Below are positions 21,054-32,813 of a DNA stretch of 64,000 bases, in pieces (within the stretch, counting starts at the first letter, position 1; each line of letters begins with the position of its first letter). This DNA comes from Rhizoclosmatium globosum (taxonomy: Eukaryota; Chytridiomycota; Chytridiomycetes; Chytridiales; Chytriomycetaceae), in the NCBI GenBank assembly GCA_002104985.1, contig MCGO01000097.1:85944-149943 (forward strand), in the 5' to 3' direction. The notes below the pieces were generated by a model that ran no database searches, was not told the origin of the DNA, and saw only the letters and a list, made by a program, of their open reading frames with translations. The position numbers and the translations under genes are program-made.

Positions 21054-21220
21054 TTCTAGTTATTTTGTCTGACACAACAAGTTAAAGTAATAGTAATTTA
21101 AATAATAGAGACATTAATTTATAGTCATTTATGGGTAACATGCTAAAAAAGATCGCAAGGCGGCAAAAGCGCCTGAAAGAAGTGCTCAAGAAGAGTCTGT
21201 GTGGTTGGTTTGGCTTGTTT

Positions 21221-21427
21221 TTAAAAGAACTTGCTTGAGCTCTTCGCAAAGAAAGCAGCGAGCTTGCTCTTCTTGCTTGAAGTTGACTCGACAACGGAAG
21301 GGGCCTTGATGCTTTCAGAAGAAGATGCAGCTCGGAGTGAGGCGGCAACATTCTTCTTCTCCTCCTTCGCAATCTTCATTTGAAGGTAGATGTCGTGGGC
21401 GGCAGCAGAGTCAATTGGTCCTGGCAT
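21221..21427 (-). CDS. 68-aa small protein, MPGPIDSA family
   Basis: Intronless. Starts MPGPIDSAAAHDIYLQMKIA, clearly related to the 73-aa MPGHIESA family, with a Lys/Glu-rich helix, a Ser-rich middle and a Lys/Phe-rich end (AAFFAKSSSKFF). AACCCTA lies 102 bp upstream (21529-21535), and a CATAAAAAGG TATA-like element lies between. It sits in tandem with, not divergent from, its 51-aa-type neighbour at 21782. Function unknown. Confidence 0.7.
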   Translation of the reverse strand: MPGPIDSAAAHDIYLQMKIAKEEKKNVAASLRAASSSESIKAPSVVESTSSKKSKLAAFFAKSSSKFF

Positions 21428-21781
21428 TTGAGTTGTTTTGGTTTAGGGCTTTGGAGAGAAAGGATGTGGATTGGAGGGCCGGATGTCAAAGAGCCCCTTT
21501 TTATGTTTCGGAAAAGGTTCGTTCCGAGAACCCTAATTTTCAAGCGAAAAAAAACAACGTGATTTGAAGAACACGCGCTTCTGAAATGCGGAACGGGATC
21601 TTGAGTGCTCCGATATCCGGCTTCTGTGTAAGCCAGGATGAGAAAGGGAAGAGAGTGGTTTACCCAAAACAAATGACAGTGTGGAAAAAGGTGTTTATTT
21701 GTATCAAAGATTAGAAAGATATTACAGAATGCGATAATGCGATAATGACAAAGTAGAATGGCCCGTGTCAAAGAACGAGAT
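21428..21781 (-). promoter_or_regulatory. Promoter region of the 68-aa gene
   Basis: Sense-strand TAGGGTT (AACCCTA at 21529-21535) followed by CATAAAAAGGGGC about 45-60 bp upstream of the start. The rest is 3' flank of the next gene. Confidence 0.5.
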
Positions 21782-21922
21782 TCAAAGGTGGAGGTTGGTG
21801 CTCATAAAACCAGAAGTGGTGAACAATGGCGCAGCAGTGGCAGGGGTTGAAGTTTTAACGGCTGGTTGAGCAACTGGCTTCTGGACTGGAGCAGTGGTGG
21901 TGGTGGTTTGAGCTTCTGGCAT
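21782..21922 (-). CDS. 46-aa small protein, shorter MPGAQ-family relative
   Basis: Intronless. MPEAQTTTTTAPVQKPVAQP start and GFMSTNLHL end. It keeps the VQKPVA core and the FM...HL terminus of the 51-aa family, with a shorter, diverged middle. Sense TAGGGTT lies 98 bp upstream (AACCCTA 22020-22026), and TTCATAAAAGC lies about 40 bp upstream. Function unknown. Confidence 0.65.
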   Translation of the reverse strand: MPEAQTTTTTAPVQKPVAQPAVKTSTPATAAPLFTTSGFMSTNLHL

Positions 21923-22421
21923 GTTGGATCAAGATATTGGAACTTTTTGGGAGGAGCTTTTATGAAGGAACACAAGGGTATTCAAAAGCGCCCTTTTGTA
22001 CTCCATTTCGCTATCGAAAAACCCTAGTTTTAGAATCCCGATCTGGATTTGAGTGGTCGCGATTCGTGGAATCCTACATGGCGCGTGCATCCGTTTCCGT
22101 GCTTCCCGCCAATAAAAAAACGAGGGTTAAAAAGCGACAGATTTAACGATAAGAAAGTGTAGAGCCCGTTGAAGGCATACGTGTGAAGGGGTGTGAGGTT
22201 GGACGATTGATATACCAAATCTTTGTCAACTCTAAGGGTTCACCGAAGAGGACTTAATGCCAGCTAAGTTGGCTCTCAATAAAAGTTGTAGGATATTTGT
22301 TAAATATAACGGAAGAAATGATGAGTTTTATTGCAAATGACGATTATGAAATGAATATATGAATTAAAATGGACGAAACGCGCCCTGTTGTAAGAGACTG
22401 CTCGATGTATCATTGAGAGAA
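21923..22421. other. Upstream region of 46-aa gene and 3' flank of copy-3 51-aa gene
   Basis: Holds the TAGGGTT/TATA promoter at 21950-22026. Beyond that it is AT-rich 3' flank with AATAAA-like sequence on the minus strand near 22330. No gene seen. Confidence 0.5.
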
Positions 22422-22577
22422 TCAAAGGTGGATGGTAGCGTTCATGAATGGCGAGTTTGTTGAGAAAACTTGAACTGGCTCAGTGGCTGGCTTGGCTGGA
22501 ACAGGAGTTGTGGCAGAGGCAACTGGCTTCTGAACCTTTGGGGTAACAGTGATGGTATCGTTTTGAGCTCCTGGCAT
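22422..22577 (-). CDS. 51-aa small protein, MPGAQND family (copy 3)
   Basis: Third near-identical copy (MPGAQNDTITVTPKVQKPVA ... FSTNSPFMNATIHL). The pair is inverted relative to copies 1 and 2. The promoter box AACCCTA at 22659-22665 is 82 bp upstream. Confidence 0.72.
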   Translation of the reverse strand: MPGAQNDTITVTPKVQKPVASATTPVPAKPATEPVQVFSTNSPFMNATIHL

Positions 22578-23006
22578 ATTGTTTTTTGATGTAGTGGTGA
22601 ATGATTTGAGTGGAGGAAGCGGATCGAGACTCCTTTTGTATTCTGGATTTCACATCAGAACCCTATTTTTGAAGGCTGCACGTTTCGTTGTCATTGCACG
22701 TGTTTTGATATCAGAGTTCGTTGCTTTTCGGAGTTGACGGATGAGGTTCAAGTTGTTCCATTCAATGTGTGTTTAGGCTCTGGACCGGATGCGACGGAAG
22801 GAACTACGGATACAGTAACGAATAAGATTCAAGAAAAGCTAGGGTTTTCACTGTTTTCGTTGTCGTGGTGGAGTGACAGCCGCCACGCTCCCCTTCATCA
22901 AATTAGGGTTGTTTCATGTCGATCCGAAATCCTGAAAACACATAAAACCAGACCGTTCCTTCCCTTCTCCCCTCACCAAAACAACATCCAAACAACCCAA
23001 ATCCAA
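22578..23006. promoter_or_regulatory. Bidirectional promoter of the tiny-gene pair, copy 3
   Basis: 429 bp, the inverted equivalent of 856-1292. AACCCTA 22659-22665; TAGGGTT 22840-22846 and 22904-22910, the last 97 bp before the 73-aa start. The TATA-like ACATAAAACC near 22937 is conserved. Confidence 0.6.
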
Positions 23007-23228
23007 ATGCCAGGCCACATTGAATCTGCTGCTGCCCACGACATCTTCCTCCAAATGAAGCTTGCCCAAGAGGAAAAGAAGGCTGCTTCCATCAAATCGA
23101 GCAACTCAATCAAGACATCGACTGAATCCATCAAGAGTGTTGCTGCCAGCCAAAAGACGAAGGTTGGGGGATCTCCATTGGTCTTTGAGACTGCGACTCC
23201 TCAGTTCTTCCAAAGCAGATTCTTGTAA
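23007..23228 (+). CDS. 73-aa small protein, MPGHIESA family (copy 3)
   Basis: MPGHIESAAAHDIFLQMK start and FFQSRFL end; almost identical to the copies at 634 and 7597. The start at 23007 is preferred over upstream in-frame Mets because the latter fall in the shared promoter. Confidence 0.75.
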   Translation: MPGHIESAAAHDIFLQMKLAQEEKKAASIKSSNSIKTSTESIKSVAASQKTKVGGSPLVFETATPQFFQSRFL

Positions 23229-23398
23229 ATCCCAGTCTGCTCTTGTCGATCCATCTCTGCATTGTATTTATCCTTCTCAATTGACACGGCACTAATATTG
23301 CTGCCATAATAAAAAAGCATACATTTATCATAAACTTGTTTCTTCCTTTCAAATCAGAAGTTTTGTCCATTCAAGTGTATTTGAATTAGAAAAGGTTA

Positions 23399-26300
23399 TT
23401 AAAAGAGAACCATCGAAGGAGGTGCTTTGAGGAAGGCCCACTGTTCTTCATACTTCTGCCAAACTGTCCAACCCAACGCTTCAACAAGTGTCTGCTTGAG
23501 AGAAACCAGCTCCTTGTAAATTGCACCTTTCTCGCCGTCTGTGCTAATATTCTTTGAATCTCCCAAGAACTTGTTGACAACCTTCAAAGCATTCGCTGTC
23601 GACCCCTTATACTTCAATCGCCAAGCCCACAAATTAACATATTTCCCGTCAGTAGTTGCCAACCACTGCGACAACTGCACCAACGCCTCGTCAAACAAAG
23701 TCTCCACTTTCTCTTTCTCCTCAGTCGAAACCAAGATCGCATTCTTTGCAAGACGTGCCTTCCAAACCAAAGCGAGGACAACCGCTGCCTTTTGTGCATC
23801 CATTTCCTTCTTTTTAGACTTTGCGGCATCACCGCCGGCAGCCAAGTCGACTTTCAGGCCAAGGTACACAGCCAACGCTGTCAAGTCAATCGCACTTCCA
23901 TCCAAAACAGAGTCACACGCCTTGCCAAGTGCATCAACAGCCGCTCCAGTAACACCCTTCTCTCCACCGTCAGCTTTCAACAGCTTCTCGTAATCAGACA
24001 CAGTAGCCTCAAGTTTGGCGACAAGGAACGGAACATGCGTCTTCCACTGCTCTTCAAGTTTCGCAATAAGAGCGTCTCGCTTTTCACCAGCTGGGAGTTT
24101 CTTGATATATCCGATTTGGAGGTCGCGTTCCTCTTCCTTCAGCTTTTGTTCAACATCTTCGTCTTCTGGCTTCTTTTCGGCTTCGGGTTTGCTGAGGATC
24201 GGTGTGGCGGCGTCAGTAGGCGTCGCATCCTTTTTGGGTTCAGATGGGGGGACGAGGTACGAAGCAGTGAATAGGTCGATATTGGAGTCGCTGCTGCTGT
24301 CGGTGACTTTGAACTTTCCAGTGAGCACATCGCCAGGTTGTGCGTGCTTTGGAATGTCATCGGATCCGGCAGCAGAGAGCCAGAATGTTGCACCTTCTCC
24401 ACGCTTCAAGGAAGTCTTATCGAAAGTTGGGCCTGATCCTGTGATGGCTCCAGCGAGGGTTTTGTATGACGTGAGCGTGATCGATTTCTTCAAGTCAAAG
24501 TTAACAAGGAGCTGAACGCGGAAGGTAAGATACAGCCATTGGTCACATACAACAGAACTCAACTGGCGTCGATTTAAACTTCTCCAAGGTCAAGATATCA
24601 GGCGAAACCATCTGCATTCGAGCAGTATAAGTCCCCTCCTTCAGCTTAACCTTGTTCACTTTCGCATGATGCGAGCTCTGAAGTGCTTGCTTATCATCGT
24701 AAACTAAAGCGTACCCTATTAACACCCCAAACCTCACTCGAAAAGAGTAAACTCAACTCATAAACAATACACTCTCAAACACAGAATCATAAATTCCGTT
24801 CAACGAGTTTGGATACAACGGCGTAACGTTTCCTTCCTCCGCAACCTTGAACGTGTATCCCAACACCAACTGGAACAACTGTCGACCATCTGGCAACACG
24901 TCTCTTCCACGTCGCGCAATGCTGATATTCGCTTCAGTTGGTCTGATGGTCTTTTGAAGTCCGTTTAATACGACCGAAACAGCAGCGATGCTTTCGTTGC
25001 GGAGACGCGAAGTAAGGTCGCATCGAGTGAAGGTTGAGTTTCCTGTTGTGAGAGAAATACGGTCTCCACCAGCTCTAGTTAAAAACGATGCAGCTGGGTT
25101 TGACGAGGCTGTCAATTCCAAGCCGTGGAATTCAACTTCGCAGGAAATAGTTGTGGGGTCCAAGGCAGACCAGTTTTGGCATAGGAGTAACTGGGTCAGG
25201 CGTTTAGTTCACCTCTTCGAGATTAATTTGGTTTACCTCTGCAACCTTCCCTTGAACAACTTTAATCGTCTTGCTCCACTTGAAGTCGTCATTTTCAACT
25301 CCAGAATCAGTGTTGCTCATTTGAACACGCCATCTCGAGTCATATTCGTCAACTGGAGTTTGTTGATTCAATTGTCCAAACTGAATCATGAAGAGAGAGT
25401 TTCCAAGTCTCTGCTTGCTCTTGATTGTAATTGCTGCAAGAAAAAGAACATTAGGTGAAGCGAAATATGAGGTCCCTGCTTACTAGCGAAGTTTGCGCCC
25501 AAAGGAACATCCAGCTACAAACAAAAAATCAACCAAAACACCCGAAAATACAATCAAGAGACTCACATAACGTCTCTGAACAACTCCACTGTCAAACTGC
25601 AAATCCGTAAACCGTCTCACACCCTCCTCCCCTTCCTTCCCACCTTCCTTCTCAGTCTTACAAACAGTCACAGGAACGCGGAAACACTCTCCAACACCAT
25701 CCACAACACCCTTGATGTACCCATAATGCAGCCCTGGCGCCAACTCGCACGGATCAACACGAACAGCAAAGTCTCGTCCACCATTAGGAATTCGAACAAA
25801 CTCTGGAGCAGTGATCCAAGATTCTGAAGGAGTCAGAGTCACGTGCGCGTCAAATGCGAGTTGGTGCGTTGCTGTCGCCGGGTTCTTTGCGTTTGAGAAG
25901 ACGGGTTTGATTGAGATTGAGAGGTTGTGTGCGGTTGTTGTTTCGGATACTTCGCGGAGGTAGATACCTCGGCCTCTGTTTAGGCCTTGTACGTTGATCT
26001 AGTGGGATTGTGGTGTTGGTATTAGATTGAGGGTACGAGAAAGAACGTGGGGGGTGTCGTACATCATACAAAACGTCTAAACACTGTCTCAAACTCTCTC
26101 CCTTCTTGAGTTCTTCCCACGCGTCAACAACTTGCACAAGTCCAACGCTGAACGCGTCACCAAACTGTTTACTAGTTGTTCTCAGTGCGTTTCCGACACG
26201 GTATGCTGTGTACTTGATTTCAGACTGTTTCAACGCGGAAACAAGGAGCGATACGCATCCTGCCGCGTTAGGACACGCCATGGATGTTCCGTTCATGAGC

Positions 26301-28062
26301 TTGTTAAAGTCTTTTGTGTATTCAGGGACCGATGTGATTGCGGCTCCAGGTGCGTAAATGTCCACACCGACAGCACCGTCGAGAGTTGGGCCTTGAGATG
26401 TGAACGAGAAGTGACCATCACGGACAGTGGAGAGCATGGCGTACATGTCTTGTTGCATTTGCTTCGAGACGTATGCACCGACTGTGATGACACCAGAGTT
26501 TCCGGCGGGATGGGAGAGGGAGGAGAGGATTGGACCGGCGTTTCCGGCGGAGGACACAAAGAGGGTGTTGTTCTCGTTGATGACTACGTCTTTGATGAGT
26601 TCAGTGAATCGACCGTAGTCGTACTGTGTTTGTTGTAAAGTTGAGTGTGGATGATGGAATATGTGGACTTACAGTTCCGGCATACTCTCCATAACTGATG
26701 TTGACGACATCTGGCTTAAGCCTCGCCAGTTCGATCGCGGCACGAACAAGACTCTGACTCGTTTCTCCAGACCCGAAACGACCATCTCCAATCATGAGAG
26801 AAATAAGCTGGGCACCTGGCGCGACTCCATTTGCACCAGTTGAAGTTGCATCAGGGAAATAAGCAGCCGCGATGGCAGCCACGTGCGTTCCGTGAGATCC
26901 AGAAGGAACCACGATACTGTTGTTACGATTTCAGTCAACTATACCAAAGATTCAAATACTAACCTGACCAAATCCCCACCATCCAACACATTCACGCCAT
27001 AGTTCAATTTCGAGTCCTCTCCGAAAGACGCATACTTCTTGCCAACGCTGTACGGTTCCAACAGGACAGTCTTTTCCAAATCACCGGAACAGCTGACATC
27101 CACGGCAACCCACCACTTCCCAGAGCCTTCAGTTTCTTCAAAAGAAATGACGTCAAAGACGAGCCCGGGATCTTTCCAATCTTTAATGTAATCCTTCAAT
27201 AGCTCGATTTGAGTTTGGAGGTCGGCACGGGCAGCCAAGAGCGGTTGGTGCTCTGGATTTTCTTGAGATAATTTAGGGTGAAGAGATTCGTGGGTTGAAA
27301 GAGCAGTCAGAGCTTGAGTAAGAAGAGTGTTGTTTGCCTTTTCTAAAGTATTTGAGATTCCATCAGCCTTCACTCAAGCATAAGTAGATGCAACAAACCA
27401 GCATCCTCCTTCCTCTTCTTTCCAGTTTGATTCAAGACTTCACGTGGAAACAACCCTTGAGACACCTGTTTCCAACCAACTCTGTATTTTCCAGACGAAG
27501 GAACGGGCCATGAATCTGGAATTACGAGAGTGCGTCCCGTGAGACCCTTGACAGTTTTAATGGTTTTTGGAGGAGGAGTTTCATCGGAAGAGTCGGAAGC
27601 GGAAGGAGAGAGGGTGGTGACTGTCATGAGAGATGGTTCAAGGGTAGTTGACATGTCCACGTCACCGGATCTAGTTTATAACATTAATTACATGCTTTTA
27701 ATGAAGGGGGAAGCTTAGGGGGGAAAGGGGGCAAGAAGCAGCTCACCCGGAACAGTCAATCAGTTCAATCAGTTTCACTTCGCCCGTCGTTGTTGTCTGC
27801 ATTCCCGGCGCACCAGGGTCGATTCCGGTGTCGAGAACCGCGATGACAGCGCCGCGTCCTTCGAAAGAGTTAGCTCAGTCTCGGCTTTGAAACCTGGTTC
27901 AAACCATCAAATGTTGGATTCTAAAGCAGGTTTAGTTGGAGGATTACTCGTTGGCGAATTAAATACCTGAGAAAGGAACAAGGACGATTGCGTAACCTGG
28001 TTCGATTGGGTGGGATTAGGTGAGATGTAAGTGGAGATGGAGGGTGAGGCACCTCTGTTTCC
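23399..28062 (-). CDS. TPP2: Tripeptidyl-peptidase II (subtilisin-like)
   Basis: Large gene with about ten short introns. The catalytic triad is visible: Asp in VLDTGIDPGAPG, His in SGSHGTHVAAIAAAYFPDA and Ser in NGTSMACPNAAG. The insert between Asp and His that is typical of TPP2 is present (SSGKYRVGWK...GGDLVSIVVPSG). It is followed by the family's long C-terminal beta and helical domains (SITLTSYKT-like strands; LVEALGWTVWQKYEEQW near the end). TPP2 forms giant cytosolic complexes that trim tripeptides downstream of the proteasome. The 5' end is unresolved: a Met near 28062 (METEVPHPPSP) is plausible, but the junction into NSFEGRGAVIAVLDTG is unclear. Part of this 5' region is copied at 30285-30445. 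Confidence 0.85.
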
Positions 28063-28257
28063 ATTTGAAATATATTAATTTTAATGAACGGAAGGCCGGT
28101 AAATTCTCACTATTTTCTCTCTTCTTCATCGTATCGCTAATGTGTTTTGCCAAAAAGTTAAAAAGCAAAACATATATTTGATAGAATGACGATCGATGTA
28201 CTATAAAAGCGTTAAGATGTGAAATTGAAAGCAAAATAACGGCTCAAATTGAAATCC

Positions 28258-30026
28258 TCAAAGCAAGACTGCGGCGGCTACAACGACAAGAGCAGAAATA
28301 AGAGTGGAGCGTGCTCCGCCAACAACTACATTGAACCTTGTCGAAACTTGAGTCTTTGAAAGAGTCGTGGAGTCAACCCTTTGCTCAAGGACGGAGGCAG
28401 TAGTCGGTGCGGCACTTGTTAAAGTTTTGATTGCAAGATTATTGGCACTGACGGTCTTCAATGCAGAATATGTAGGCGAAGGAGTGTTCGCTGTGGCGGA
28501 CGTAGAAGAAGCAGAAGCCAAAGAAGGGTCCATTGTGACGGAATATTCAGTAGTTAACACGGAGGAAACTGTAGAAGTACCCAAACCCGTAGTAACATAG
28601 AAAGAACTTGGCACATGATTGGTGCTTGTAGCGTATGAAGACGTAATTCCATTCGAGACAGACGTTTCGGTTGCTACGCTGGCACGTTTGTTGACAACCC
28701 CAACTCCGTTTACAACCACAAACCCAACATCATCAACTGCTCGCTTTCCTCCAATCACCTCAACACCGAAAACAATAGAAGCGACAGCAGCATGTTCCGA
28801 ATACACTGACACAATCAATTTCTTTCCCTCGCTGTCCAGCTGCATTAAATAAACAACATACTCAAGGCAATATTCGACAGTGGTGACAATTCTGACGGCA
28901 ATAGTAGTTGATGAAACCAGCGATGAAACAAACGTGGAAGAAATCACAGTGGATGTACTTAAAGTAGTCTGAGCAGTTGTTGCAATAGGAAGAAACGACT
29001 TGTCAACATAGTAGAATGTGGTATCCCCAGGTGCACGACGTCCTCCATTGTCAATAAAAAGCTTAAAGTAAATGATTGCTTCATCTAGAGCATATAAGTT
29101 ATCATTGTTATATCCATTAAAATAGCGCGGGAATCTGTCTGATGGGTAGTACCCGCCACACGCCTCACTGGAATTTACAAATGCATCGTTTCCCAGGGAA
29201 AATTCATCAATGCATCCATCTCTTAGATTTGCTCCAGCCACAAGGGCATTATTGCCGAGATCATAGTCAACAAGAGAATAAACACGACGAAAAAAATTTG
29301 TCTGTAGGTATGAAATTGTAAATGCACGAGTTTTCAGCAGTTGGCTGATCTGGATTTTGGAGTAAGAAATGAACTGTGATTTGATGGCTTTGGCGGAGCT
29401 TCCATATGCTTGCGATAGAACTGTTTGAAAGTCTCCATCTGTTAAAGAGATTGTCTGTTTCTCATCGACGTTGGCGCTACTCAGGGTCACCCGGTTGTCC
29501 GCAGAGTTGTCAATAAGTTTTGGGGCAGACACCCCGCAAATAGGGTTGTTGTACTCCAACACATATTGACTAGACGTTAGTCTATTTGTTGGGATCCACT
29601 GAATTTTGCAGCAGACGGTTTTGAAACGTCGAATCCAGCCATCAGGTAAACAACATTGTAAGGATTGATATCTTGATTGAAAGAAGCGATAACACGAAGG
29701 CCAGAGACATTATGACCATAGGCAGTTGACAAGCGAGACACAAGATCAGATCCTCCACACGCTGGACTGGTGTCAACAAACGTCATTTGGTTGACCAAAA
29801 TGTTGTTCTGGTTTAAGTCATTCGAAGGAACAGTGACTGTTGATGGAAGAGAAAAGGTCAAGCATTGCAATTGGGCTGGAGTTGGGTCGGCAACAACAAA
29901 GTCAAGCAGAGAGCAGTCTTGGCCTTGAGGCAAGAAACGCTCAAATGATCCTCCGTTGAAAGTGATACTCATTTCGAAGAGAAAATTACCGATGTGAATC
30001 CATTTTAAATATGGTTTTTGAGACAC
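28258..30026 (-). CDS. Chimeric surface protein C
   Basis: The 3' part carries the second half of the family C-terminal domain (LIVSVYSEHAAVASIVFGVE, VVNGVGVVNK), a Thr/Ser-rich stretch and a hydrophobic end (STLISALVVVAAAVLL). The expected first half (IQVYND...YVLD) and the LRRs are absent. Instead the 5' part encodes unrelated extracellular-looking segments (PSTVTVPSNDLNQNNILVNQ ... ACGGSDLVSRL, NSSEACGGYYPSDRFPRYF). The two reading frames meet near 29570, where either a small intron ending TTCAG or a frameshift must be invoked. The true start and any signal peptide are not clear. Chimeric paralogue, or decaying gene. Confidence 0.5.
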
Positions 30027-30645
30027 ATGTACAAAAATTCCATTACCTGTCGGGATTCGGGATAAAAATTGTTATCAAGATCTTGTCCTTACTGCCACAT
30101 GAATATTGTTGTTTAAACCACTGCTTGGGAAGTTTTTCACAACTAATAAGAATCGCTTATAAAATGAGGAATCCACATCAATTAAGTTTTACATGAATTG
30201 GACACAAGTAGGTAAAATAATATACTGGAAAATAATAATAAATTCATCTGGCTTATATTATAATGCAGTCTTGGTAAAGAACGCTAGTCCAAACCACCAA
30301 AGTTTGGATTAAAAAGAAGCTTTAGTTCAAAGGTTATTCGTTATCGCATTTTATGCACGTGAAAGGAATACACAATTGATTTATTTGAATGAATGGGTGT
30401 GAATTGGGTTCGGAAGAACCTCTGTCTCCAATCGGACAGTAAATAAATAATAAGGGAATATTTCCAGCGTATTAAGATAATTGTTTTTTTTCAATATTAA
30501 AAGTATTCATCACCATACATGCGAAGGACTTAAGGGTTGAAACTTGCGAAACTACTTTACTCGGAAGTTGAAGAAGGATGCAACAAACTAAGATTCAGAA
30601 ATAACAAGAAGTTGAAAAAAAGAAGGGGGACAATCCAGGGCAAGT
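30027..30645. other. Spacer with a copied piece of the TPP2 5' region
   Basis: No gene seen. Positions 30285-30445 resemble 27895-28062 (TPP2 start region) in the same orientation, with many substitutions. The distance from this piece to the stop of gene D (about 200 bp) equals that from the TPP2 start to the stop of gene C. Confidence 0.55.
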
Positions 30646-31941
30646 TTAATGCAACATGACTAAGATGCAAATAGTCAAGATACTTGAGGATGTAACGGAT
30701 TTGGCATGACCAACTTTGATATTGCTTCCTCCTTTTGTGACAGAAACAATTGGAGTTTCGACCATGGAGTTTTCTGCTTGAGCAATAGTTTTGGTAACGG
30801 AGAAAGTAAGTGTGGTTGATTTGATGGTTGAATCAGGAGGCAATGTAGTTGGAACGGTCAAACTTGCCAAAGCAATCATTGACGAATATGACGAAATTGA
30901 TAAAACTGTCAATCCGGGCCCAGAAGTCAATGTGCCGCCCATTGTGGATGAAGAAGTAACTGACGCGGAAGAATCTAGCTTGTTGACAACCCCAACTCCG
31001 TTTACCACCACAAACCCAACATCATCAACTGCTCGCTTTCCTCCAATAGCTTCAACACCGAAAACAATGGAAGCGACAGCAGCATGTTCCGAATACACTG
31101 ACACAATCAATTTCGTTCCCGCACTGTCCAACTGCATCGCAAACCATTCGCTCTTGTACGATCCATCCAGAACGTAACTAAACCCAACACCCCCTGAATT
31201 CGAAAAAGATACTGTCTTGATGGTGATAGAACAAGTCACGTCGTTGTACACTTGAATGTCTTGTGCAGACGGCATTCCAGTAAACTAGTCATACATTAAC
31301 ACAAAATTGCAAAAATGAAGCACAAAGTCATACCTTATATTGCGTGCTCGTAATCAAGACCACAACAGCATTAGGTCCACTCCCAAACGTAGCTCCGAGA
31401 AACGTAACTGGCGCGTCACCTGGATGGATCGGCTCCGTGATTTGAAAGAGCGAGGAACTGACTTGGTTCGCGTTGAGTTGGTTGAGAGAGCCGGGAACGA
31501 GGGTATTCAGGGTGGCGATGATTTCAGTTGCATCTCCGACGTACTTTTGCATAGGAGTGATGGATGGAATTGGGCCGTTGGCGATGGCGGAGAAGAGTGG
31601 TGATGGGGATTGTGTTGTACACGTGGATGCAGAAGTGGATGCAGAAGTGGAACTTGGGGAAGGAGACGAGACAATTGATGTGGTGAATGGGATTGTTGAT
31701 GATTTTCCTGTCAATACGCTGGTGCTGGATGTATATCCAGATGTGGTAAAATCAGAGAGGGAGAAAGTGGTCGATGGATTCAAATTTATGGTGGATCCAG
31801 ATTCTGTTGTGCTTCCAGCGGTTGTTGGCAAAGTGCTGGTGGAAGTTGTAGAAGACGAAGTCAATGCTGATGTGGTCGTGCTTGACGAAGCTGACGTTGT
31901 CGAACTTGTTGTTAAACTTGTTGTTGAAGAAGCGGAAGACG

Positions 31942-31972
<31 letters not shown>

Positions 31973-32813
31973 GGGCGAGGAGGTAGAAGTCATGGTCGTA
32001 CTTGTTGAAGTCGACGAGGACGTTGAAGTGGATGCAACCGAAGTAATACTTGTGCTTGTCGACGACGCAGTCGTCGAGGATGAAGTCGAAGTTGATACAG
32101 TCGAAGTTGTGCTTGTAGTGCTGGTTGTTGTTGCGTGGTTTGGGCACTTCGAGTTCGGCTTGGTATTGTCGATAAAACAGTTACCCTTGAAATTATAATT
32201 TCCAGGAAACCCAGGATAGCTTAACAAAAAAGGCGTTAGTTTGTGTTGCGTCATTATAGAAAATAGTCCAAGCTTACTGCGTTGGGAGATATGTTCCATC
32301 TCCTATAAGGTTTCCATCAAGATACAAGTACTGGACAGTCAGAGGAAACTTTGGAAACGGTCCATAAAATAACCCGTTCCTAATGGATCTGCAAAAAAAA
32401 AAGAGCCGAATCCCCATCATGAGATCATTTCATTCCTTGGACCTCACTCACATATACTCAAGGTTTGGCACGCTGGTGAAGTCAGGCAAAACCGAATTCA
32501 GAGTGGAACCAATCAATTCGCTTTTTTTCCAAAAGTGTGATATGAGCCCAAGATGGTACCAACCAACCAACCAAACCGGCGAAAAAAATCACACTCACAA
32601 TCCTTTGAAAACGCCGCCAGTTCCATCACAGTGAATAGAGAGGGTCCCGCCTCCGAGATGTGGGAAGTCTGTGCTTGATGAGGGACAGCATACGGCGTTT
32701 GGGTCGTTGAAGACTTCAGGCCAGATTGCGTTCAGAGCTTTACAGGGCTCAGTGGCGGCGGCTGCCATAGATAGCAGTCCATTCAAGACAAGAAGGTAAA
32801 ACGTCAAATGCAT
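30646..32813 (-). CDS. Short surface protein D of the LRR/Ser-Thr family
   Basis: Signal peptide MHLTFYLLVLNGLLSMAAAA (start 32813) followed by one Cys-rich module (CKALNAIWPEVFNDPNAVCC) and a reduced LRR segment (PGFPGNYNFKGNCFIDNT). A long Ser/Thr stalk follows, with a poly-Ser run coded by GAA repeats on the plus strand (31938-31970). Then come APVTFLGATFGSGPNAVVVL and the full C-terminal domain (IQVYNDVTCSI, SEWFAMQLDSAGTKLIVSVY). A hydrophobic tail ends the protein (ILTICILVML). It has fewer LRRs than A and B. Predicted secreted and anchored; the ligand is unknown. Confidence 0.72.
31938..31970. repeat. GAA trinucleotide tract (poly-Ser codons)
   Basis: Eleven-odd consecutive GAA/GAA-like triplets on the plus strand coding poly-Ser in gene D. 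Likely length-variable. Confidence 0.8.
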
